A stretch of DNA of 24,624 bases. Source: a virus. The stretch covers positions 1-24,624 of the IMG/VR virus record IMGVR_UViG_3300009423_000025; one strand, written 5' to 3'. Below the pieces are notes generated by a model. It was not told the DNA's origin. It saw only the letters and a list, made by a program, of their open reading frames with translations, and searched no databases. The translations under genes were made by a program, and so were the position numbers. Shown here piece by piece: positions 12,644 to 19,478 of the stretch (position 1 is the stretch's first letter; each line of letters begins with the position of its first letter).

Positions 12644-12854
12644 TATGATGTTTCACAAAATAAATGGAGCAGATTTATTTCAAGAAGGAAAAAAAGATAT
12701 AAAATCTTCACTTCGCAGCAATTCACATTGTACTAATCTTCCACCTGAAGTTTGGAATGAAATAATGGGTTGGAAAATAAATGACAATATAGTTTTAACC
12801 ACAAATACACTTGCAGATACTATTACAATAAGAAGGGAAAGAAGAGATGGGTAG
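12624..12854 (+). CDS. Small hypothetical protein (76 aa)
   Basis: The start at 12624 is fixed by CAGGAG 7 nt upstream. The product has no recognised motif. It has a polar N-terminus, then LPPEVWNEIMGWKINDN, and a Thr/Ile/Arg-rich end (TLADTITIRRERRDG). Its stop overlaps the next start by 8 nt. Confidence 0.5.
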   Translation: MKEKRNNMMFHKINGADLFQEGKKDIKSSLRSNSHCTNLPPEVWNEIMGWKINDNIVLTTNTLADTITIRRERRDG

Positions 12855-12993
12855 AGCTACAGAATTTATAGATTTTATTAATCGTAAACCAATAAGAAGT
12901 GAAGAAGAAAGAGATTTTTTATATTCACATATAACTGTAACAGATAAACTTAAAAAAGTTAGAAAAGAATATCTTAAAAGGAGTAAAAAATGA
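12847..12993 (+). CDS. Tiny hypothetical protein (48 aa)
   Basis: Forty-eight codons from an ATG overlapping the previous stop by 8 nt, ending in ATGA overlap with the next gene. The product is charged and basic at the C-terminus (KLKKVRKEYLKRSKK). Both coupled junctions support it as a gene; function unknown. Confidence 0.45.
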   Translation: MGRATEFIDFINRKPIRSEEERDFLYSHITVTDKLKKVRKEYLKRSKK

Positions 12994-13088
12994 AATGGTT
13001 AAATATAATTGTTTATAGTGGTATTTTTTTAGTAGCTATGTTATTTTGGTATGCAGTTATAGTAAGATTTGTTAAGGCTTTTTCTTAG
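12990..13088 (+). CDS. Tiny single-span membrane peptide (32 aa)
   Basis: Thirty-two codons with GGAG 7 nt before the ATG and an ATGA overlap with the upstream gene. Residues 4-26 (LNIIVYSGIFLVAMLFWYAV, then IVR) form one membrane helix with a short basic end. It is one of three small membrane proteins in the window. A holin-like or inner-membrane adaptor role is possible but not shown. Confidence 0.5.
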   Translation: MKWLNIIVYSGIFLVAMLFWYAVIVRFVKAFS

Positions 13089-13130
13089 TGAGTTTTTTTG
13101 ATAAGAAAAGAATCACTCTTCATACATCCT

Positions 13131-13397
13131 ATGATTAACAGTAAAGAATATATTAAATTTGTAAAATCACATCATTGTCTTATATGTGGTAACAGTCCTG
13201 TTGATCCTGACCATTTAGAACATTTAGCAATGGGTGGTGCTAATAAAAATGGATTAAAGGATTTTTCTTGTATAAATCTTTGTCGCACTCACCATAGTGA
13301 AAGACACCATTTAGGCATAAAACGATTTGAAGAAAAGTACAATATTAACTTATGGAAAGAAGCATTTAATTTAATCAGAAAATACTTTACACAATAG
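13131..13397 (+). CDS. HNH endonuclease
   Basis: An 88-residue protein from the ATG at 13131; the frame is open from TTG 13098, and neither start has a strong ribosome binding site. C16-L-I-C19, then D27-H28 with H31, AMGGANKNG, INLC51 and RTHHSERHH (H54/H55). This is the beta-beta-alpha metal (HNH) fold with a structural zinc formed by the CxxC and C-x-x-HH elements, close to phage Ref/DUF968-like nucleases. It lies among the recombination genes, so it may cut during recombination or packaging. A homing role is less likely because it is not inserted within another gene. Confidence 0.72.
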   Translation: MINSKEYIKFVKSHHCLICGNSPVDPDHLEHLAMGGANKNGLKDFSCINLCRTHHSERHHLGIKRFEEKYNINLWKEAFNLIRKYFTQ

Positions 13398-13409
13398 AAA
13401 GGTAATTAT

Positions 13410-13925
13410 ATGAATACTAAATTTTTAAATTACAACACTTATTATAATTTGACTCATCAAGATAAAGAAATTATTGAAGAAATGGCAACTAATATTTGTA
13501 AACAAGATAGAAGCTATTTTTTAAATAATTATAAAATTGATAAAAATGTTAAATTGTATGAAATGAATTTAAATGGTTTTGGTGCTGAATTAGCTTTTTG
13601 TAGGCTTTGTGATGTAGAATTTGATTCTTCTACTATAGAAAAAGAAAATCATTTTAACAAAGAAGATGCTATATTAAAAAATGGAACAACTGTTGATGTA
13701 AAAAATACAATTTATCCAAATGGTAAACTGTTAGTCAGAATAGGTAAAGAAGAAAAAGATATAGATATATACGCTTTAGTTATAGGAAAGTTTCCTTCAT
13801 TTAAATTTGCAGGATGGGCATCTTATAAAGATATTATAAACCCTGAATTAAAAAAAGATTTAGGGTATGGACCTACATATTGTTTGCCACAAGATAATTT
13901 AAATAAAATACTTGAAATTAGTTGA
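13410..13925 (+). CDS. PD-(D/E)XK-like nuclease
   Basis: A 171-residue protein with a restriction-enzyme-like core. An N-terminal helix carries GFGAELAFCRL (E60), then EDAILKNGTTVDVKNT with D86 and D96-x-K98, followed by a beta strand NGKLLVR. A later strand DIDIYALVIG and the FKFAGWASYKDI segment are typical of phage-encoded PD-(D/E)XK proteins that resemble restriction or repair nucleases. The likely metal ligands are D86 and D96, with K98 catalytic. The start has AAAGG. It overlaps nothing upstream and sits 1 nt from the next gene. Confidence 0.62.
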   Translation: MNTKFLNYNTYYNLTHQDKEIIEEMATNICKQDRSYFLNNYKIDKNVKLYEMNLNGFGAELAFCRLCDVEFDSSTIEKENHFNKEDAILKNGTTVDVKNTIYPNGKLLVRIGKEEKDIDIYALVIGKFPSFKFAGWASYKDIINPELKKDLGYGPTYCLPQDNLNKILEIS

Positions 13926-13926
13926 T

Positions 13927-14280
13927 ATGAAATTTACAGGTAAAGTAAATAATGGTAAATTAACCTTAGATGATAAAGAGATGTTTAGGCAGTATTTGTT
14001 TAATTTTGATGGTTATGTGTCAATAGAAATAAAAGCTGCCGAAAAAGTACGTTCTCCACAACAAAATGCCTATTATAGAGTAATAGTTAGGGTTTTAGGC
14101 AAAGAACTTGGCTATACACAAGATGAAATGCATAAAGTTCTTAAAGATAAATATGAATTAGAATCGACTAAAGGTTTATCTGTCCAGGAATTTGGTGAAT
14201 ATATTGACCAAGTTATAAGATGGGCAGTTACCGAAATGGGTATTGTATTACCTGACCCTAAGCAAGTTCATCAATTGTAA
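13927..14280 (+). CDS. NinB-like recombination protein
   Basis: A 117-residue protein from the ATG at 13927 (a TTG at 13912 is in frame but less likely). RSPQQNAYYRVIVRVLGKEL and the following H-K-V-LKDKY resemble the NinB (lambda Orf) family, where RS-x-x-QNAxYW and a later H-x-x-LK are conserved. The end reads MGIVLPDPKQ, also typical. Lambda Orf binds ssDNA and helps load recombinase in place of RecFOR. The 3' end overlaps the convergent tail gene by 23 nt, and I see no terminator in the junction. Confidence 0.62.
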   Translation: MKFTGKVNNGKLTLDDKEMFRQYLFNFDGYVSIEIKAAEKVRSPQQNAYYRVIVRVLGKELGYTQDEMHKVLKDKYELESTKGLSVQEFGEYIDQVIRWAVTEMGIVLPDPKQVHQL

Positions 14281-15376
14281 CTTCAACTGAGTAAGTTCCT
14301 GGAGCAACTTGATCTACACTAAAAGTATTTTCTCTAAATGTACATATAGCAAATTGGTCAGGATTGCTGTTGTCTTTATCAGGTTGAAATATAAATGGCA
14401 GAGTTCCACCTAATGTACAATTCCATACAAAGTTAAAGCTATTATCTGATAACATAGGGTTAGGGTCGTTAAGTGTAGTATCAGTTTCACCATCACTTAT
14501 AAGTGTATTAGATACTTCATTTTCCATCCACATATCACTTTCTGCTATATAAGAGAATGTAAGTTTCCAACTTCTAAGTCCTTTTCTACCTAAACCACTT
14601 TTTGATATTTGATTAAAATCATTTGTTATCTCATTAATATCATCAGTAGCTGTATCGTCTGTGGTTGATGCAATTGTTGCTAAATCTAGTTCAAATGGTG
14701 GGTATTTATAAGTTCCATTAGGACCATTCATAGTCCATTCTGTTGGTCCATCATAGTATATATTAGATAACGTCTTACCACCTATAGTCTTTTGTGATTT
14801 AATGCCATCAAATCGTCTTGACATTGTAAGATTAAGGTCAGGCGAATTAGGACAATCAAAATACTTACCTACTACTAAAGAGCCTAATTGGTGTGTGTAA
14901 GTGTCAATACCTGATGGAAAAAAAACTGCAAAACTTCTCCAATAATCATCAAGACCATTTACATTATTAAAAGTCCATATACTTGTTCCATTATATTGAG
15001 GATTACAAAGGTTACCACTACTATTTGCATTTAATATATTTTTTTCAAATATATTAGAATCATTTAATTTAAATTCTCTTTCACCTGCAGATAGACCTGC
15101 TTTACCTGAAATTTTAAAATCGTTTGTATTAGAAGCAAAATTATGATTTAGTAATGCACAAAAATTAACAGGAAATGATGTTTTAGGATTATTGTTAGCA
15201 TTAGAACCTATTGTTATTGGAGAATTACTATCTACTTCTCTTAAATAAGGGTTAGAACAATTCATATACAATAATTCTGCTCCACCTCTTGTGTCATCCC
15301 AACCTAATTGTCCTGTGGCGTGTAAAAATGTAGGCATATCTACATAAAATCTTGGCGTTTTAACTTGTTTTCCCAT
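14258..15376 (-). CDS. Distal tail structural protein, unknown
   Basis: A 372-residue protein, the last gene of the tail operon, coupled to the upstream gene by TAATG. The composition is Asn/Ser/Thr/Gly-rich and beta-like, as in tail-tip or receptor-binding proteins. Landmarks are TPRFYVDMPTFLHATG at the N-terminus, CALLNHNF near residue 75, LGRKGLRSWKLTFSYIAESD about residue 260, and the closing VAPGTYSVEVTIDELA. I recognise no catalytic or carbohydrate-binding domain. The position after tape measure and tail-tip genes suggests a host-contact component. Confidence 0.55.
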   Translation of the reverse strand: MGKQVKTPRFYVDMPTFLHATGQLGWDDTRGGAELLYMNCSNPYLREVDSNSPITIGSNANNNPKTSFPVNFCALLNHNFASNTNDFKISGKAGLSAGEREFKLNDSNIFEKNILNANSSGNLCNPQYNGTSIWTFNNVNGLDDYWRSFAVFFPSGIDTYTHQLGSLVVGKYFDCPNSPDLNLTMSRRFDGIKSQKTIGGKTLSNIYYDGPTEWTMNGPNGTYKYPPFELDLATIASTTDDTATDDINEITNDFNQISKSGLGRKGLRSWKLTFSYIAESDMWMENEVSNTLISDGETDTTLNDPNPMLSDNSFNFVWNCTLGGTLPFIFQPDKDNSNPDQFAICTFRENTFSVDQVAPGTYSVEVTIDELA

Positions 15377-15945
15377 TAATATCCTCCTGAGCCTCCTGAA
15401 CTACCACCACCTGTTGTATATGAAGATGTTGTTGTTCTACGTTTTGTTTTAATTTTTGTTTTATCTACTGGCTTTGCTTCAGGTAAATCATCATCTATAA
15501 TGTAAGAAGTTTTCTTAACTTTACCATTGGGTGTAATATCTTTAAAATTATCCCAAGTATCTGCTTCTACATCTAAAGACCAATTTTGTTTAGTCCATTG
15601 TGATTCGTCTTTTTTAACAACACATTTAATTTGTTTACCTTCTACGTTTGCTACTATAGCTTTATTTAATTTTATTGTGCCTTCATATTGAAATAGTAAT
15701 TGATTTTTTATAGGAACATTTTGCATAGTAAAGATTATAATCTTACTAGAGTTACCTCTTAAATACCAACCTTCAGGTAATGTAGGTTTTATGTTAACTT
15801 TCCCTGTAAAATGTATTTCTATTCCCATTATGTCAGTATTAGACGATATTAAACACTCACCATTTTCATAACTAATTGTAGCAGTACCACTTGCTATTTT
15901 GCTACTAAAATCATAAACTTCTGATATTTTCTTTGCTATTGCCAT
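15376..15945 (-). CDS. Cohesin-like domain protein with Gly/Ser-rich tail
   Basis: A 189-residue protein lying between the dockerin-ended tail protein and the last tail gene, coupled to both by TAATG. Residues about 20-110 follow a cohesin-like pattern. A strand start CLISSNTDIMGIEIHFTG parallels the V-x-GFQF/I strand of cohesins. KIIIFTMQNVPIKNQLLFQY parallels their V-L-x-F-x-x-x-x-x-I-P-x-G-x-G-x-L-x-x-I-x-F strand pair. The middle (SLDVEADTWDNFKDI) and the low-complexity TTTSSYTTGGGSSGGSGGY tail are linkers. Cohesins bind dockerins, and the preceding gene ends with one. The similarity is a pattern judgement, not a search; another beta-sandwich is possible. Confidence 0.45.
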   Translation of the reverse strand: MAIAKKISEVYDFSSKIASGTATISYENGECLISSNTDIMGIEIHFTGKVNIKPTLPEGWYLRGNSSKIIIFTMQNVPIKNQLLFQYEGTIKLNKAIVANVEGKQIKCVVKKDESQWTKQNWSLDVEADTWDNFKDITPNGKVKKTSYIIDDDLPEAKPVDKTKIKTKRRTTTSSYTTGGGSSGGSGGY

Positions 15946-18900
15946 TATCCCCCTACAATTACCTGTACCAACATTACTATGTCTAACACATTAACTTGTC
16001 CATCACCATTCATATCTGCTATGTTTCTACCTTCATCATCTTTAGGAAAATTATCCCAATTATCAGAAACTATTGAAGTTACAACAGTAACTACATCTAG
16101 CACATTAATTACATCATCTTGATTAACATCTCCATATAAACCATTAAACTCAAATTCTTCTTCAGGCATTCCAAATTGTGTAAAATATGCTTCATCTTGA
16201 TAGTCTGCTGTATTTTTTACTTCTATAACAAATTCTATTAAAGCATTTTCAGGATATAATTCAAATTTCTTTTCTATTTGTAAAATACCATTATTACCAT
16301 CCATATTAAGTGCAACATTTACTAAATCACTAGCATCAACTTCACCTAAAGGTATATTTTCTGCTTCTTCATAAGTCGTATTATTATATGTAAATGTATC
16401 AGATATATTTTTTGCCCATATATTATATTCCCAAGTTTCATCCATATTAGTTGATACAAGTGCATAAACTGTTCCATCGTTTAAAATGCTACTTCCTGTC
16501 ATATCTAACCTTAAAAAAGGGTCTACAATAGAATCCCATTCTTCAGTATCAATAGAATCTTCGCTATAGTTAGAATCATCTCCTGGATCAGGTAGTTGAT
16601 AGTTTTCTGTAACATCATTACCATTACCATTAATAATATCACCTGTATCTTCTTCAGCTATGCTTGGATAACCATATTCGCCACGATGCACTTGTACTGC
16701 TTCAATCATTACTTTACTTAAATATTTAGATATTTTTGTTATAAAAAATACATCATATATAAGTTGTCCATTACGTTGCTCAGGTGTTGTATAATCATAT
16801 CCAAATGCAAGGTTACCACCTAATAACTCACTAAACTTAATATAATCACCTGCTTCTAGATACATATAATGTGGTGGTAAATCTATCTTAGTTACTAAAT
16901 GTTGATTACAATACCACATCAATAATCTTTTTTGTAATTTTTCTGCTGTATATTTATCTCTAATATAATCTGATTCTACTTCTAATTTTGATTCTGTTGA
17001 CAATTTACCATAATAATCAATACTATAAGCACTACCCTCAGAATATCCCAAACCATCTGTAGTTAGTTGATCATAATTTTCATAGATACCATTGTCTATG
17101 TTAAATCCAGTTTGACTATCATAATCACCACTAGCATAATTCTTTTTATAATGAACATTAACAGAATTATACACATCATCTAATTTCGTTAATTGAAATG
17201 AATAATTTAACACATCGTCATTACTTATAAATTGAACATCAGTATAGCTTTCTATAATTTGTTTTATGCCAATAAATTTAAATTGTCCAGCACTATTAAA
17301 TGTTGGTATCAAAAGAGATGATTTAAATATGCCTTCAAATATTTCTTTAGCTTCTATTTGCTCATTTACAGTAAATCCATATTGCCAATTATTTTGTATA
17401 TCAGTATTTTGGTTATCAACATTACCATCATACGACAACTCATCAGTAAGTATGTTTTCTAATATATCTTGTGCAGTTGTTATTATATTTCCATCTTTTA
17501 CCCTACCACCAACACTTGCATAATAATCTAGATTAGCATAATCTTCTAAAAGAAAATCTTGCAACACATATATTTCTTTTAGATTAGCTGAAACATAATT
17601 GACTCCAGTATTTGTAAAAGAAGGTGAGCCAAATTGTATAGAATCAAAAGCATTTGTTGTATTAAAAGATTGTATTATGTTACTAACACCATCTGTATTA
17701 TGTAATAGTCCATCTTCATACTCTAATCTTGCATAATCAGTATTATTTGTTTGTATTTCATTACCTAAACTACCATCATCTGCTCTTTCTGTAACAACCA
17801 TTTCATGTATACCATTTGGAAATTGTGGAGGAATTGCACCATAACTTGGTATATAAGATAACCATTCTTGTAAAGTGTTTATAAAAGTTGGGGTTGATGA
17901 CGCTTCAGGCATTAAAAATCGTTCTGCCCAAAAAGATGCAAATCTTGGCTGTGAACCTTGATAAACAAGGTTGTTTGGATTATCTATATTTCCATTAGTA
18001 AAAAAACAAGCATCATAGAATATTTTAGTTACACAAGGAAAATCACCTATTGTTGCATCTTGATTTAAAAATAATCTAGCAAAACTACCTGCTCCTTGTG
18101 TTTGACCATAACTAAGATTTGTAGCTGTTATATGTAAGCCACTATTTTCATCATTATTTTGTATCATATCAATAGGAAATTTAGCAGATTCTTCATACCC
18201 ATTGTAAAATTGCTTCCAATTCTCATCAATAACATCAGCTCTTATTTCTTCTGTATCTAATTCATAAGCATCATTAACTTGTGTGGGTTGCCAAAACTTT
18301 AACACATCACCCTCATTAGGTCCATTATCCCAAAATTCATTATATATATCTTGTGCCATTGACTCGCTGTTATCAGTTTCAGAATCTAGAAATATAGCTA
18401 TATTATTTATGATTGTTTGCATACTACCATCATCATTTTTATAACCAATAAACTTATTATTTGAAGCTTGAAAATAATCACTTTGATGATTAAGATTTTT
18501 AGCGTAAAATGTTGCATCTACTATAGGTCTATACATTCGTGATGGTATAGCAAATGTTTCTTCTTCATCACCTTCTTCAGTTGTATCTATATATGCATCA
18601 GCATTTAATATAATATTTGCTGAATTATCACTTGTTGCATTGTTAAAATTGTAAAACTCCAAATCTTCTACTTCATAAATGCCACTACCAAAATGTTTAG
18701 GTCCTTTTTCGTATATTGAAACAAAACCATCTTTGTATGCACTTAAATATTTGTTTTGTCTTAAATATCCATTTTCTACTAATGGATGACCTTCTTTAAT
18801 TGCAGGATTTTGATAGTAATCAGTTCCTGACCAAAAACCAAATATTTCTTTATTAGGCTTATCTATTTCAAGTGTATCTAAACCTTTCTTAATTGTTGGA

Positions 18901-19478
18901 CTATTATCTACATAACCATACACTAAAGGGTAAGGTTTACCAATGTCATCATGTTTATATTGTAATTCATCTTCTACTAATGTAGATGGTATTGTAGTTT
19001 TAAGTTTTTGTTCAGTTAAATCTTCTAAAGTAAGTTTAATGTCATTTTTAGATTGATTATAACGCCTAATAGTACCTGTATAGACAAGTAAACAATCATC
19101 TAGGGTGTCTAGTCCAGTAGCAGCATAATACACTTGTACTACTGCATTTAGTAGACTTGGAATATCATCTGAAAAAATCTTACCATTATAGGGAGCATTT
19201 GATATAGACAATGATACATTAGAAATTGTGTATTTATTGTTTATAATGTCTGCTTTTGAAACTATTTGGGGAGTGTTTAAAAGTAAAGGTAAATACCCTG
19301 AATATGTACCATCTAGATTTTTGATTGACGTTTCTTTTATTGATAAGTTTATTGATTCTGCATCATCAGGAATAGTATCATCTATCTGATAACCTTTATA
19401 AATTTTAACTAAAGGATATAAAGATGTTCTTGATCCTGGTCCTAATGCTTGTTTAAACTTTGCTGGTAATTGTAACAT
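15945..19478 (-). CDS. Tail-tip/hub protein with C-terminal dockerin
   Basis: A 1177-residue protein immediately after the tape measure. The N-terminus (ALGPGSRTSLYPLVKIYKGY, then YYAATGLDTLDDCLLVYTG and LTLEDLTEQKLKTTIPS) is beta-rich, as in tail-tip/baseplate hub proteins that open with a strand reading VSLSISN. The central region is Asn/Asp-rich beta sequence with aromatic residues. Residues about 1113-1177 are a complete type I dockerin (separate entry). The size and position suit the structure that closes the tail tube and carries receptor-binding parts. TAATG junctions link it to both neighbours. The role as hub is inferred from order; the dockerin is seen directly. Confidence 0.7.
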   Translation of the reverse strand: MLQLPAKFKQALGPGSRTSLYPLVKIYKGYQIDDTIPDDAESINLSIKETSIKNLDGTYSGYLPLLLNTPQIVSKADIINNKYTISNVSLSISNAPYNGKIFSDDIPSLLNAVVQVYYAATGLDTLDDCLLVYTGTIRRYNQSKNDIKLTLEDLTEQKLKTTIPSTLVEDELQYKHDDIGKPYPLVYGYVDNSPTIKKGLDTLEIDKPNKEIFGFWSGTDYYQNPAIKEGHPLVENGYLRQNKYLSAYKDGFVSIYEKGPKHFGSGIYEVEDLEFYNFNNATSDNSANIILNADAYIDTTEEGDEEETFAIPSRMYRPIVDATFYAKNLNHQSDYFQASNNKFIGYKNDDGSMQTIINNIAIFLDSETDNSESMAQDIYNEFWDNGPNEGDVLKFWQPTQVNDAYELDTEEIRADVIDENWKQFYNGYEESAKFPIDMIQNNDENSGLHITATNLSYGQTQGAGSFARLFLNQDATIGDFPCVTKIFYDACFFTNGNIDNPNNLVYQGSQPRFASFWAERFLMPEASSTPTFINTLQEWLSYIPSYGAIPPQFPNGIHEMVVTERADDGSLGNEIQTNNTDYARLEYEDGLLHNTDGVSNIIQSFNTTNAFDSIQFGSPSFTNTGVNYVSANLKEIYVLQDFLLEDYANLDYYASVGGRVKDGNIITTAQDILENILTDELSYDGNVDNQNTDIQNNWQYGFTVNEQIEAKEIFEGIFKSSLLIPTFNSAGQFKFIGIKQIIESYTDVQFISNDDVLNYSFQLTKLDDVYNSVNVHYKKNYASGDYDSQTGFNIDNGIYENYDQLTTDGLGYSEGSAYSIDYYGKLSTESKLEVESDYIRDKYTAEKLQKRLLMWYCNQHLVTKIDLPPHYMYLEAGDYIKFSELLGGNLAFGYDYTTPEQRNGQLIYDVFFITKISKYLSKVMIEAVQVHRGEYGYPSIAEEDTGDIINGNGNDVTENYQLPDPGDDSNYSEDSIDTEEWDSIVDPFLRLDMTGSSILNDGTVYALVSTNMDETWEYNIWAKNISDTFTYNNTTYEEAENIPLGEVDASDLVNVALNMDGNNGILQIEKKFELYPENALIEFVIEVKNTADYQDEAYFTQFGMPEEEFEFNGLYGDVNQDDVINVLDVVTVVTSIVSDNWDNFPKDDEGRNIADMNGDGQVNVLDIVMLVQVIVGG
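15948..16142 (-). other. Type I dockerin domain (two EF-hand-like repeats)
   Basis: The last 65 residues of the tail-tip protein. Repeat 1 is GDVNQDDVINVLDVV with D1117, N1119, D1121, N1125 and D1128; repeat 2 is ADMNGDGQVNVLDIV with D1155, N1157, D1159, N1163 and D1166. All ten calcium-ligand positions of the D-x-N-x-D-(G)-x-x-N-x-x-D loop are filled, and both loops are followed by the V-V/I-x-L-V-x-x-I helix. Type I dockerins bind cohesin modules with high affinity when calcium-loaded. Confidence 0.92.

Noticed and set aside
13098-13397. HNH gene as a homing endonuclease inside an intron or intein
   Set aside because: It sits between complete genes with no split gene or intron-like structure around it.
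14258-14330. Bidirectional terminator between the convergent NinB-like and tail genes
   Set aside because: Only a weak CAAGTT/AACTTG inverted repeat with a long loop is present, with no T-run on either strand.
17266-17523. Plus-strand open frames inside the tail genes (for example 17266-17523, 19911-20105, 21774-22025)
   Set aside because: They are antisense to long, clearly coding minus-strand genes, lack ribosome binding sites, and have Ser/Cys/Phe-rich shadow composition.
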